Source of the DNA: Tricholomella constricta
Lineage: Eukaryota; Basidiomycota; Agaricomycetes; Agaricales; Lyophyllaceae
Reading direction: 5' to 3'
DNA length: 64,000 bases
Assembly: GCA_013368375.1 (NCBI GenBank)
Contig: JAACJP010000002.1
Location: 2,232,001 to 2,296,000 of the forward strand
Position 1 is the stretch's first letter, and each line of letters starts with the position of its first letter. The notes under the pieces were generated by a model. It made no database searches. It had not been told where the DNA came from and saw only the letters and a program-made list of their open reading frames with translations. A program made the position numbers and the translations under genes. Below, piece after piece: positions 1 to 10,921 of this stretch.

Positions 1-253
1 ATCTTCAACAGAAAGGCGGGTTCATGTGCCAGGACCCTGGGCCATTCATTGCATGATGTTTATGATCCTTTCCTCAGGTGAACACCATCGTTGTTCATCA
101 CAGCCATATTAATGTTGGAATCTATTTAGCCCTCATCGTATCATGATGAGATGTGATGGGTTGCATCCCGACAATCTCGCTTCGTATCATTCTATTTTTG
201 TGCATGGTTTATAGACAACAGGAGGTGACTGGGATGGTGTGCCATCTACAAGC

Positions 254-1711
254 ATGAGTCCCGAGGAACGTTCTGCCATTCAGTTTGTCGGGCGCGCCTT
301 TTTGGATAACCTCATTTCTTTGACTACATACAATTTACTCTACGGTAAGCAGCGCTTGTCCTCTCCCCCCCCACACAGACAACAGCCGATTGTTTTTTTT
401 TGCAGGAATATACCTTGCGCTGTTTGTTTTGTCTATGTCGGTGATTTTGTAAGTGCCTGATGCAGCCTCTCACCATTCTTCTGACTGGCGTTCGCAGGCG
501 GCGTGGCGTACAGGGTGCACCAGGTCGTATCACGTTGTACACAACTCTCACGAGCTTCCTGCTCCTCAGCCTTGAAATGGGCTGCATGCTCTATGTCAAA
601 ATTATTCAGGTGAAAGAAACTATCGCCGAGGCGGCTCTGGATAGCGCACAGTTTACGGCAGTGAACAAAAAATCGGTGAGTTCAGTTACGATCACGCAAT
701 TGGTTCCCATATTCCTTGTGAGCTTCTCCCCTGTACTGTCATGATCTATGTGCCATCAACGCGATGCAGTCCATTAACAGTGACATTGTGGTCATCTGGA
801 GGGCCTGGATGCTTTTTTGTGGGCAACGATGGATTATGCTCATTCCACTTGCTTTGTTACTCGGAACCATCGGTAATATGTATATCACACCAAAATGACT
901 TCACTCTGACGCCAGCACCTGCACACAGGTACCAGCGTGGCGTTCTTCGTACTGATGATGGCCGCGTCTTTAAATTATGACCGATGGCTTATTGTGATGA
1001 TCGAAGCAAAAACTTTGCAATTCGTTGCTTCTCAATTACAGGCCGCGATCTGGGTTTTGTCTTTCGCAGCCAATACTGTTACTACACTGCTGGTCATGTA
1101 CAAGCTCTGGCAAGTCAAAGCATACTTGCTCATTTTCGATGTAGCATACTGACTCCCATTCTATCTTGAGCGCAGGGTGTTCAACAAATTGGCTCATATC
1201 CCGGGCCGTCGTAGAAAAGTGTCGCGTGTGCACAAGGTCCTGAGTGTCCTGATCGAATCAGGGCTAATCTACTCCCTGATCCAGGTTTGGGAAACCTCCT
1301 CGACATCATGGGCGCATCGCTGATCCCGCTTTCCCTTTAGATAGTGAATGTGGTCATGTATTTCGTGATCGCGTATGGATCCTCCTCCGCGGCCGGTGAT
1401 ATCGACAAGGGGGTCATTTCTGCTTTCGTCGTTGTCACGGTACGCATGTTTGAGATATTCTGCTGCTGCTTGAATGGCCTCACACTGCCTCTCAGGCAAT
1501 GCACCCATGCTTAGTCGTCGTCCTTGTGCACCAGGGTCGTTCCATCATAGAGACGTTCGGCGTGTGTAGTATCGACCAAAACACACCAGACGCACGTGTC
1601 GAGGATGCAGCGAAGGCTCTAGAGCCAGTTAATCATCGCTGTACTGCATCAGCTCCGCCGAACATGCAATGTCAGAAGATCGTGGATTACCCAAGACCCG
1701 GTTGGGGATAG
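254..1711 (+). CDS. seven-transmembrane protein, family copy A (8 exons)
   Basis: Predicted multi-pass plasma-membrane or endomembrane protein of a family I associate with Agaricomycetes; function unknown. Exons 254-344, 406-448, 498-717, 770-872, 929-1113, 1171-1284, 1341-1439 and 1496-1711 keep frame across GT-AG introns and give 356 aa. About seven hydrophobic segments are seen, including LYTTLTSFLLLSL, LIPLALLLGTI and WVLSFAANTVTTLLVMYKLW. The start MSPEERSAIQ is shared with the two other copies (28972-30366 and 38620-40043), which supports the ATG at 254. In copies B and C the protein stops right after PPNM; here that stop codon reads CAA, so the protein runs 16 residues longer. The 240 bp upstream also match the other copies. 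A GPCR-like fold is possible but unproven. Confidence 0.72.
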
Positions 1712-2257
1712 AGGGGCGGTCGGGTCACCGGAGAAAACTTCATATGTGGGACTGGAAGTCCCGGACCTTCGCGCAGGTAGCGAGCATTCTCTTTAGACAT
1801 CTGATGATAAAAGCAGTGCTTTTCCGGAAAAACAAAAGATGCGCACGACGACAGGATTTGTTGCAATGAAATCGGTGAAGAAAGCTTACAATGGTAGCGA
1901 AAACGCAGACCACGAACAGATCGGTTTCGCTATGTCCTGTGAAGAGCTTACCAAAAGCCGTGACATTCGAACACCAGCTATTCACCTACTCGAGTATCCC
2001 GACCACCTGCGTTCCGATAATGCCAATGGATGTCGTCGGAATGTCGCTCGAACTAACCTTTACCGTTCTCTAACGCCACGAGCAGGAGACATAGACATGG
2101 TCACGTTGCCCAGGGCACCCCAAGGCTTCACTGAAGTTGGGCTTGTGCACGGGAAAAAGGTGGCCGATCATGATCGTGGACGTGGCCATGAAATCCAAGG
2201 TCCTGAAGAAGAGGTGCTTTCCCCTGCCAAAGGGGAGCCTTGAGTGTGAGTGCTAGT
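1712..2257. other. intergenic, homologous to the same interval beside copy B
   Basis: No gene is supported here. Patches at about 1720-1990 and 2095-2240 match the reverse complement of 28380-28970, including the segment GGACTGGAAGTCCCGGACCT and the segment around GGCACCCCAAGGCTTC. This shows that the A/B duplication continues past the 7-TM gene. Short open frames in it do not align as proteins between the copies. Confidence 0.5.
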
Positions 2258-2400
2258 CTGTGGCGATGATGTCGAAAGACATTGAGGAGCGTGGCACGGC
2301 TTCACCCATATTCCTCGTCATTGTCGGTAAGGCTAAATGTGTCTGGTCACCTTAGGACAAACACTTCGACAACGCGATCTCGGATTACTCAATCTCTCTC
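2258..2400 (-). pseudogene. degenerate F-box gene relic (copy A)
   Basis: The segment with CCTTAGGACAAACACTTCGACAACGCGAT matches, on the minus strand, the better preserved F-box relic at about 27880-28264, which itself resembles the FVLRRPDAY region of the intact F-box gene at 32327-33754. Frame is lost and only about 140 bp is recognisable. Its position between the 7-TM gene and the tRNA is the same as in copy B, so it was already a relic, or decayed in parallel, when the block was duplicated. The assignment rests on the link through copy B. Confidence 0.35.
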
Positions 2401-2627
2401 CGAATGGAGGAAGTGGTTGTTGCCAGGGTGGATTTGTGGTGAGGTTCCACGCCAGTAGGCGGGCGACTGGAGCAATTTATAAAGGTGAGAAGTTATTTAT
2501 AATTAGTGACATGATCGCGGACTCGGGAGGAGATGTGGAAGTGCAGTATACAACAGTTTCGCTGAGATCTAAATCGGCGGATCAATTCTTTTGCCAACTT
2601 CATGCCAGTCAACCGAACCAAAGCAAT

Positions 2628-2710
2628 GGCCGTGTGGCGAAATGGCATCGCGTCTGACTACGACACGCTCTATTATCAGGAGATTGCAGGTTCGACCCCT
2701 GTCTCGGTCA
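2628..2710 (+). tRNA. tRNA-Arg(ACG) with an 11-nt intron
   Basis: The acceptor arm GGCCGTG pairs with CTCGGTC (one G-T pair, one T-T mismatch), followed by discriminator A. The D stem is GCGA/TCGC, the anticodon stem TCTGA/TCAGG and the T stem GCAGG/CCTGT. The anticodon ACG is at 2660-2662. An 11-nt intron (2664-2674) lies at the canonical site one base 3' of the anticodon, leaving loop CTACGAA and a 72-nt mature tRNA. Box A (TGGCGAAATGG) and box B (GGTTCGACCCC) fit the pol III consensus. A second copy with identical exons but an 8-nt intron lies at 27558-27637 on the other strand. Confidence 0.85.
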
Positions 2711-2739
2711 TACTAGGTATACCATAGCAATGTTGCGTC

Positions 2740-2744
2740 TTTTT
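2740..2744 (+). terminator. pol III terminator of tRNA-Arg
   Basis: TTTTT run 30 nt downstream of the tRNA 3' end. The flank TTGCGTCTTTTTGCGCAA is shared with the second tRNA copy (minus strand, A-run at 27508-27512). Confidence 0.5.
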
Positions 2745-2896
2745 GCGCAACTTGGACTTGCTGGACTGATGGATGGCCCTTGCTTAAAACAACTGAAAAG
2801 CTACTTAGAATCAGACGTAGCGCTTTCGAAATGCATCAGAAAGAGTGGAACAGATAGGATGAGCTCCCCTACGTATTGTTTGTGGGCGCGAGAGAA

Positions 2897-2967
2897 GTTG
2901 TCGCTGTTTTCAACAGCGAGCGATCACGCAAGTTTGTCGCTGTTTTCAATAACGAGCGATCACGCAC
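2897..2967 (+). repeat. 35/36-bp tandem duplication
   Basis: Two adjacent units share TGTCGCTGTTTTCAA and CGAGCGATCACGCA with few differences. The equivalent place in copy B has a single diverged unit, so the repeat arose or was kept only in copy A. Confidence 0.7.
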
Positions 2968-3357
2968 GTTTCTCTCCCTTGACGTTCATCACTGTCGAAT
3001 GTTGCACTTTTTTTTCCCTCTGACTGGCAGGTCTCTGGCTGCTAACTTTGTTCAGATTATATCAAGGGAACGTCACAGGGTCTTTCAGGCGATTTGCCAT
3101 TGTTCAAAGACGCGTGGTACGTATACACGGGCTAGGTGAGTAATATATAGGGAGACAAGCTTAAGAGAGTATGCGAGCCATGAACGTCATAATCATAGGT
3201 GTGAGCCGATGTACACTTTGTGCCATATGTACTAACCGTAGTTTCTTTTATTACATGTACGTTATCCGCAGGACTCAGAACACGCGACCGAGGACTTAGA
3301 TTCGATATCGCCGGATACCAGAGGCTTATAAGATGTGGATTACAGGGGGAGCCCGAT
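2968..3357. other. continuation of duplicated block A, no gene model
   Basis: Segments around TGTTGCACTTTTTTTTCCC and GACAAGCTTAAG match the reverse complement of 27300-27040. Homology to copy B fades at about 3330, near the left inverted-repeat arm, and a short match resumes at about 7884-7925. I see no consistent reading frame. Confidence 0.4.
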
Positions 3358-3656
3358 ATGAATCCTCGCGGGAAGTACCAGGAACGTCGGCCTGTCCGAT
3401 TTGCTAGGTGCATGACCCACCTAGACACGACGTCTGCGTTCTTTTTCCTGTTTCGTGTCTAGCGGTGGCATACCTCCCAGTGCATGTCATCTTGATCCGC
3501 ACGCGTCTAGTGTTCCCCTTTCCCTCTTTGATTTGGTCCGTGAGAGCCTCTATTTGGCGCGTTGCTATTTCTTTTCGAGCCTGCGTGTCCATCAGAATTT
3601 CTGCTGTGTGATGTTTCGCATGTCGTGTTGGCCATGCCTGTTTCGACGTATCGGCC
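3358..3656 (+). repeat. left arm of a 4.4-kb inverted repeat pair
   Basis: From ATGAATCCTCGCGGGAAG through GATTTGCTAGGTGCATGACCC, about 75 bp match the reverse complement of 7790-7711 with small indels. Further inward TGTCTAG and the 16-mer TTTCGACGTATCGGCC (3641-3656) match 7600-7585. The arms flank the 538-aa gene. They could be terminal repeats of a mobile segment or duplicated promoter-type sequence; no target-site duplication was identified. Confidence 0.55.
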
Positions 3657-3966
3657 AGTAGATGACCTGAACGGGAGCGTTAATTTCCATCTGGGACCAA
3701 GTACTTCTGTTGCTTCTCGTTTCCGTTTGCGTGATAGCGTATTTCACGTACTATTTTGCCTTTCAAGCTGCCATGTTGCCTTTTCCTTCGCCCAAATGGT
3801 CGTCCTCGCCCCTTGCTATTGCTATTACATCCCATGGGGGTGTCATTGTCCTTTTTTCGCCTTCTCTTCTCTTCTCCCATATCCACTTAGGGGCCTCACA
3901 ACATCCTCCAGACGCAGCAGCACCTTATTTATGTGCTCCGCGACGCCCCGCCACATCGGCGCCCCG

Positions 3967-5871
3967 ATGATGCCACCGTCGATCCGGTCATGTCCTTGTC
4001 CTGACTTCACCTCTAGCGTTGCGCCTGCTCTCTCCCACCCTCTCCCGAAGCGCAGGCGCGCTAAACGCACAGAGGAGGAGCGTATCGAGTACCTCCGTGC
4101 CGACCCGTACGTCGCCCAGTTCCAACCGTACCGCGTCCTCTGCGCCTCGTGCGACAAATGGATCCGCCTGCGACCCAACTCGACCTATTGCTCCATTCCC
4201 TGGGACGCCCACCGAAAGAGCTGTCTCGCCAAGAAGATGTCCGTGCCTCTCCTTTCCTCCGTAGTTGGTGCCAACCCTTCCCCCCTTACAGAAACAGCAA
4301 AAACGTATATGCCCTCGACGAGCGCAACGCGCTCCTCTCCAAGGACCCCGACGTGCGCAAGTTTGACGCCGAGCGCGTCCTCTGCAACATGTGCGATGCC
4401 TGGATTGCTCTCAACCCGGAGAACCACCTCCAAGCCGTCCAAGCTTGGCTCCAGCACCGTGCCGCCTGCCAAACGCTCCGGTATGTGTGTTTAATTCTTC
4501 TCTCTTTTGTCTTCCCTGATTCAACCGACTTACCCGTGCAGTGCGTCCTTCCGCTCCCCCCCCTCCGTCACCGCCACCGTCACCGTCGACACCTCCGTCA
4601 CCGCCGCCGCCACCGCCGCTGCCGCTGCTGTCGCACCCCCCTCATCCCCTCCCCTTCCGAACGCCCTGACTCCAGCACACGAGTCGCGCCGCCGCAACGC
4701 AGAACATCGCGCGGCAATCCTGCGCGGTGACACCCTTATCGCCGCGGTGGAGCCGAACCGGGTCTTCTGCAGCCTGTGCCAAAAGTGGGTGCAGCTGCGG
4801 CAGGACAGCAGCTATTGCGCGTACCCCTGGCTGCAGCATCGCGGGAAGTGTCTCGCAAGGAGGTACGTGCTTTCGCACTCTGCTTTTAGGTCGGAAGCTG
4901 ATGATTGATTGCCATTGCCCCTCGCGTGTATTTGAATGTATTGCATACGTATGTATATGGATATGTGCACATCTAGCCAGCGCCGCGCACGGAAGGCAGC
5001 TGAGATTGCTGAGGCCAAGGCGCGGAAACTCGGACACGGCGGGAACGGGAATGGGAACGGGCGCGGGCACATTTCCGGCTCCGAGTCGCGCCCACCGCAC
5101 CCCTCGTACCCCGAGTCCATTCGAAGCCCACGCCCCCATGGCTCTTATCCACACCCACAACGAGTAGCAGTGCAACCTGGCGCCTATTCCGAGCCCGAGT
5201 GGGAAGCGGAGCGAGAATGGAGGCAGGGGCCTGAACTTGCCATGCTTGCGCGTCTTCCGCAGTCGAGCCACCGCGCTCACTACCCGCTCTCACGCCAGCA
5301 CCGCCTAGGACGTGCGTGGAGTGCGGGCGTTGATGGCGGTGTCTGTCCTGACGGGGATGGGGACGTGGACGAGAACATGGACATGGACATGGATGAAGAT
5401 GCGGAAGGGGACGAGGATGAAGATCAGGACCAAGACCAAGACGCAGAGGAAGAAGAAGAGGAGGAGGAACAGGCAGAGGAAGGCGAAGAGGAAGTACCCG
5501 ACGGGCGGCAGGCAGGACAGGCGGGACAGGCGGGGACTTGGAGGCGGGTACGGCCCTCTAGGCTTGCAGATCTAGATTCCGTGTCGGGGCGGTACGTCCT
5601 TCCTTTTCCGTCTCGGATAACCCTTCCCTAAATCCTCTCCTTCAAATCCAGGCGGCGCTTCGTGCTAAGCGCACTGCATCACCTCGCATCGACGACGTAC
5701 GCGCGCACGGACGACATGCGCGTCGCACCGCTCCTGACGTACCTCGCAGCGGCCGTGCCCCCGGACAAGCACGCGGACTTTGGCACGGCGGAGGTCGTGC
5801 GTGCGTTGGCGGCGCTCCAGCGTAGGGGGTGTCTCAGGCTGGAGGGCGATGTGGTGAGGCTTGAGTGCTGA
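3967..5871 (+). CDS. protein with three Cys-x2-Cys...Trp...His-Cys modules (5 exons)
   Basis: Exons 3967-4238, 4292-4480, 4542-4862, 4977-5591 and 5652-5871 join in frame to give 538 aa. Each of the first three exons carries one copy of the same module: a charged helix, then RV(L/F)CxxC(D/Q)xWIxL, then (in modules 1 and 3) YCxxPWxxH, ending in HR..C. The first two Cys, the His and the last Cys are all present, so a small zinc-binding module is likely. Module 2 lacks the YC. Exon 4 is basic, then Asp/Glu/Met-rich (roughly residues 385-455) and exon 5 is a compact helical C-terminus. The start is the first ATG after a non-conserved stretch; the frame is open upstream to 3562, so a longer N-terminus is possible. 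DNA or RNA binding is inferred only from the zinc module. The gene sits inside the inverted-repeat-bounded segment. Confidence 0.7.
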
Positions 5872-7584
5872 GGAAGGGGGGTTATGACAGGATTTTTTAA
5901 ATTGTGTATTGTCAGTTTGGAAGGATAGGATTTTGTGATGTACATGTGTATGTAAATGTCTGTCGTGCGTGCCACATGCTTCACATATGGGTGGTGATAT
6001 TTAGATCTGGTATGAGGGAAGCTGTTTATATGAATCAAGAGGCAACGTGTCGTACAAGCACAACGTCTCAAGCTGTTAGCGAGGCGAAGTAGCGTGAGCC
6101 TTCATGCATTATGAGTGACGAAGGTGACGCGTGAAGCACCGCTGTCCGAATCCCCCCTCCGCTCTTGTAATACATCCCCAGATATTTCAAAGTTGAGTTA
6201 TCGATCACGCATCCCGACGGTCGTACGCGGAGCCGCTCGCAATTTGGAAGGAACAATTGTGGTTTATCGCCCAAGTCTTCAACAAAAGCTTGCCTGAACC
6301 CAGGAAAAGTCCGACCATGCGACATATGTCGCTCGTACGTGGATGGAATGAAAAGCAGCCGCTTAAGTGTTACGTATTACGTTGCCCGGCTTTCAGAGTA
6401 TGGAGTCCCCAGACCCAACCCTATGGCAAAAGGAGCCTCCGGCGACGGGAATGAATGCCGTCTGGGATTCGAAATGTGTAGGGTTTCATTTACCTAAGGC
6501 ACAGTAGGTGCTCATTTGAAAATCCAAGGACGGGTAAGCGTAAGAAACGATATGCAAAGAGTGTAACGTGTGATTACGTGCCAGGCGCACACACACAGAC
6601 CGATCCGTCATAGGCGGCGCGGGATGGCTTAGCCTAGGACAAAACCATAGTTATGTTCACGAAGCCGATGCGAAGCTGAAGCGTGCCTTGTGTGTCAAGT
6701 TTGACTCGTAATTCGTAATGGACGTTGTCCAACGATAGAGGCCCAGTGTCACGTTGATTCGTGGCCGAAACCTGGACCTGATCCAAAGTCTCGAGGTACC
6801 GTGTGGTCGAACGCTAAAGCATGAACGCTGAGCCTATTTTCACCGCTTTTTCAAACAGCCTATTGGCGCCCCGAGAGCTTCTGGGGGCGTTATCTGGTAG
6901 GAAATACGGTGTTTTTGGCAGGTTATTGCAAAAAGGGTTGACATTGAACTTGGATAAGAGACCACGTAGGCAAAAAATTCTGGATGTAGGATGGACAGTT
7001 CTTTGGAACGGTTGGATGGCGCGGTTCAGAAGCCGGTGCAGGGAAGCAGCAAGGAGCTGGGCACGAAAGGATATCGAGCAGTCGTCGTAAGAGTCTGATA
7101 AGGGTGGCTCGATCATTCATCATTGAACTGAACCAAAATTGCGATGGAACTATGGAGATGGGTTGCCGAGAGGAGTGGCGCTCACGGTGACGGCCAGTGG
7201 ATGTTGGCGCGTGATACGTACTTACATATCATATGTTCTTTTGGAGCAGTTGTGGAGCTCCAAATGCGTGTCCATTCGCATGTTCTGCTACGCCTGACAG
7301 GACATCGTGAAGCCCCTGAGTGGGGATGATCAGTGCAATGTATACAGGCATAAGAGAAGAGAAGGCGAGAAAAAGGATGTAAACAAAGCCGACATGCCTT
7401 TAGATGCAAGGTGTGGTAAGTGATGTTATGGAAAGAGCAATGAAACAAGGACCACCGCTCTTGCAAAGGTAAAGACAACATGACTGCATGTTTCAAGAAG
7501 TGGAAAGGTGAAAGAAAAGTACTGGAAACATGCAATCACAGCATTGGAGCCCAGAAGGATTCAGTCCAAGACGTGTTGATTCCG
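5872..7584. other. gene-poor interval
   Basis: I see no conserved motif or consistent exon chain on either strand. Open frames of 60-100 codons near 6070-6320 and 6814-7116 overlap on both strands and show no family features. Confidence 0.5.
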
Positions 7585-7790
7585 GGCCGATACGTCGAAA
7601 AAGGGTTGGGTTAAAGGAAAAATAAGATGAGGTCGGGCCAAGACACAACATAAGATGCCTTGCCACGCACTAGACATAGAACCCGGGGGGTGATGCAAAC
7701 GTATTCCCGTGGCGAGCTGGGTCATGCATCTAGCAAATCAGACAGGTCGTGTTCCTTCTGACATGTCTGGTGCTTCCCGCGATGATTCAT
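7585..7790 (-). repeat. right arm of the 4.4-kb inverted repeat pair
   Basis: The reverse complement reads ATGAATCATCGCGGGAAGCA followed by GATTTGCTAGATGCATGACCC, matching the left arm at 3358 onward, and ends inward with the shared 16-mer TTTCGACGTATCGGCC. Confidence 0.55.
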
Positions 7791-8852
7791 AGCAGGCGCA
7801 TGGCCCTCCTCTCCTCCCCCCATGACCCATGGATACTTCTTAAGCTTCCTGAATGCGGCAGAATCTCGTGCTCGAGAATGGGACCATATTACGGTGCACC
7901 AGCTGTATCAGCCAGAATTTCAACTTGACAGTTCGAATCAATGAAGTTGAGAAGTGATTTGGAGAAGGTAAGGCTGTTCCGCTCCGAAAGTAGAGAGCTA
8001 GCTCTCTACTTTTGATTACACTGAAGGCAAAGGTCAATATATTCAATCAAAAAATGAACAAAGAATGCTAAAAGTGTTCCTCCCATTCAGTAATGATTCA
8101 ATATTTCGACCCAGGGGAACATGTTTTGCGTCGTTTATTGATTCTTTGACTGAAAATATTGAACTTTGCCACCAGTGTTACCAAATCAGCACGTGGACCG
8201 CCCCAATCCAGCAATGCGTCGACGCCTTTCCTGATATGGGCGGGAACATTTCTGATGTGGCACGTGTTCAACATATGAGCTTGAACACTACTCTCCGTGT
8301 GCTACGTTGGCTATTCTAGAATTTGAAGAGACAAATGTACGTCAGTATCCGTTTGGGCTCGCACTACTTTACTAATTGCAATTCTGGAACTAGGTTAGTT
8401 ACAAATATGTACGCGTGTTGCAAAGGAACGTGTCCCGGAACATGTCATAGCCATATACTTAATTGAAGCCATTCTCGACCTCAAGCGCACCCATAAGTGG
8501 GCAGACTTGGATCAAACATCGATGCCTACACAAGCAGACATTTGTTTGTCTGCCTCATTGCTATCTGACAGCCTGGAGCGGCGGAGAGCCGGGGATTTTT
8601 GTACTTGTATTATGTGTGTCGAAGCCAGACGTGGAGTGATCTAGGCCTCGATGTCCTCGGTATGTCGTAAACTCATGCTCACCTACTATTGTTAAACCTG
8701 TGGAATCAAGCGGCAGAATACAGGACTTGGTGGATCACAATGTGAATAACCTGTTAAGAGGTTATCCATTGTCTGCCTCATTGCGTTCTCAGAATGTCAC
8801 TCGAGTATAAAGTGCGTCTCTAATTTTTCAGTGTCCTCAGTGTCCTCCAGCC
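7791..8852. other. intergenic; short resumption of block homology at 7884-7925
   Basis: ACGGTGCACCAGCTGTATCAGCCA and following bases match the reverse complement of 26895-26860 in block B. This indicates that block A continues here after the 4.4-kb interruption. The interval before 8853 probably holds the promoter of the integrase-core gene. No gene is supported. Confidence 0.45.
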
Positions 8853-10425
8853 ATGTCTACAAAATCAAACAACAATCCGAGTGGAATAAATCAATACAAG
8901 CAGTGTCGTGCGTTATCTGAATTTATCATTGACACCAATCTGATGCTAAATATGTTCCATTAGCACCAAAAGATGACCCGCACACCGCAGCGGCTCTTCA
9001 GGACTACTTCAAACGCAACATTACCAACCGAAAGATGATCAGTGAGCTCTTGTGGACCGATCACAAGATTCAGCTCAGGTTCGCTCTGTTACTGGTATTT
9101 CTTTTTGATGCCAATTCTTATATATAATTTAGTGAAGCATCTGTTGCTCGCCGTTGCAAACAACTTGGGCTCTTTGGAAGCGGGAAGACTACACGGGAGA
9201 TGTCAGAGTCTGACAAGCGGCAGCTGGTCCTCGATCAAATGTCCCAAGACCCCACTGGACGCCGTGGACCGCGACTAACTCGTGAGGCCATCATTTTCAA
9301 TACAGGCATATATTTGACCCGGTATGTCCTCACTTATTTTCTCGACCGATAGCTATCACTTAACATTCATTGCAGCAAATGCATCATCGACGAGATGCGC
9401 CTTCATCATCCGGAAGGGTTCAAACTACGGGAGCCGAGTGTGAAGAAGATCAAGCGTGGAGCCCTGACCAGCCTTGGGCCTCATCATGAGTGGTCAGCCG
9501 ATGGACACGACAAGCTATCGCAAATCGGCTTCCCCATATGGGGGGTGCGTGACAAATGGTCTGGAAAATGGCTGGGGCTATGGGTCCTGCCCAACAACCG
9601 ATACCAGGCCTCCGTAGGTTACTTATACTTATCTCTTGTCGTTGAATTAGGAGGTCAGATATTCTCCTCATCATGTGGATGAATATCATATGTATTTGTA
9701 TTTTCTGACAGGCATGCCGCTTCAGTCTACCACTGACTGCGGATCTGAAACCGTACTTCTATATGGGCTTGCAGCTGCGCTTCGGTGAGTTCAAGTATTA
9801 AAGATTTGCTCATCTAACAAGTTCACTTAGCGAACATTTTGCACCTGAGCTGGAGGTGGTCGAGTTTGGCCCTGCCCATCGGTTCCTCAAAAGTGTATAC
9901 AATATCACTATCGAACGAGGATGGATGCGGCTTCGGATTCATTGGGGCGATAATGTCCGAGCATATTGGGAAGTCGGTCAAGGTACAATTTACAATTCCA
10001 ATATACCCAAGCAATAGTAAGTTTTCGAGTCTCCTCCGCATGTCCTTGCTTAACAATCTCTTGAAACTAGTGAGCTCGTTCAGTGGCTCTGGCCAAAGCT
10101 CATCCAACAAGAGCTCGACACCTTCCGCCGGACAATGAATGATCACACAGTTCGTGCTGATAAGAATAAGAAGCTTCCTTCTGGTATTTCGCCAAACATC
10201 GCGATTTCACTTTGCCACAAGTACGGCGCCACCAATTATCTTCAGCCAGTGGATGTTGCTGTTGTTCAGCAGCTTATGCAGGATATTGGAGGAGCAGAGT
10301 TAATTCAATTTGTACATGCTGATTATGCCGCCAGAGCCCAGGCCGCTTATGACTCTCTCCATATTTCTTCATTGACGTTCGACAATGTTTGGAACATTTT
10401 TCAGTCACTTCTTCCTCTTATGTAG
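8853..10425 (+). CDS. integrase-core (DDE, rve-like) domain protein, 7 exons, intact
   Basis: Exons 8853-8907, 8964-9078, 9133-9321, 9376-9653, 9712-9784, 9831-10016 and 10071-10425 join without a stop, giving 416 aa. The N-terminal part (about residues 18-65) looks like a helix-turn-helix; the core has WSADGHDKL (D162), TTDCGSET (D221) and ITIERGWMRL (E265), a plausible DDE triad, then LVQWLWPKLIQ, LPSGISPN and a C-terminus ending FQSLLPLM. This fits the integrase-core proteins that occur in many copies in agaricomycete genomes and probably derive from transposons. All introns have GT-AG ends and fitting phases, so the gene is not obviously dead. It runs tail-to-tail with the alpha-kinase: 43 bp separate the two stop codons (kinase remnant at 10469). 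It may be a transposase remnant or a domesticated protein. Confidence 0.8.
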
Positions 10426-10468
10426 CACCGAAAAAATTTACAATTGTATTTGCTCGAATTGTCGTAGC

Positions 10469-10540
10469 CTACAAACTACAATGTTCGTCTTCTTTTTTTG
10501 GCGAGGGAAACCCGATGCGAAGTGGATTTCTGGAGGTGCT
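10469..10540 (-). pseudogene. stranded 3' end of the alpha-kinase last exon
   Basis: Read on the minus strand, and joined at the GTGCT target site to the exon ending at 22778, this piece continues the kinase frame with a Lys/Glu-rich tail of 21 residues (SRNPLRIGF...EDEHCSL) and a stop. It is now separated from the rest of the gene by 12.2 kb of retroelement. It has no start or promoter of its own. Confidence 0.85.
10536..10540. repeat. target-site duplication GTGCT (left)
   Basis: GTGCT immediately precedes the first LTR and is repeated at 22778-22782 immediately after the third LTR. No GTGCT flanks the middle LTR, so the array has one insertion site. Confidence 0.9.
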
Positions 10541-10566
10541 TGTTAGGGGAACACCTGTTTGGTGAT

Positions 10567-10600
10567 CACGTGACCATCCGATTCCTCGGACGAGCACGTG
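10567..10600 (+). promoter_or_regulatory. paired CACGTG boxes in LTR U3
   Basis: CACGTG at 10567-10572 and 10595-10600, 28 bp apart, both in CACGTGACC context. This is a typical bHLH-type G-box; the same pair recurs in the other two LTRs (+5870, +11740). A regulatory role is inferred. Confidence 0.4.
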
Positions 10601-10876
10601 ACCGACCGCTCCCCAGATGATCGCGATCCCGACCCCGACGCTCCGCCCCAAGCATCGGTGTACATACTTATAACTTCCTGTCGTTACTTCCCCTTCCAGC
10701 GCGCGCCCGATCCCGATTCCCGACATCCCGACGTCGGTCACCCGACCTCGTGCGCCTGCACCCTGAGCCACGAGGATCGGACAGCGTCGGGAACGTGTAC
10801 ATACACGCGCCGCTGCCCATCCGTTATCATTTACGTACCATACACCCCAGAGAGCCGGCCCTCAAGTAGTTACTCG

Positions 10877-10920
10877 TATATAGTCATCCTCCTGACATGG
10901 GGGAATCCTTTACTCTATTC
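10877..10920 (+). promoter_or_regulatory. LTR TATA box and predicted transcript start
   Basis: TATATA at 10877-10882 lies 33 bp before TTACTCTATTCT (10910-10921). That 12-mer is the reverse complement of 11040-11051 beside the LTR, which marks 10910 as the likely RNA 5' end in a self-priming element. Equivalent sites lie at 16747-16790 and 22617-22660. Confidence 0.6.
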
Positions 10921-10921
10921 T

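Noticed and set aside
3562..3966. 135-codon upstream extension of the three-module protein
   Set aside because: The stretch is hydrophobic and Ser-rich with no module similarity, and it overlaps the inverted-repeat arm; kept only as a possible alternative start.
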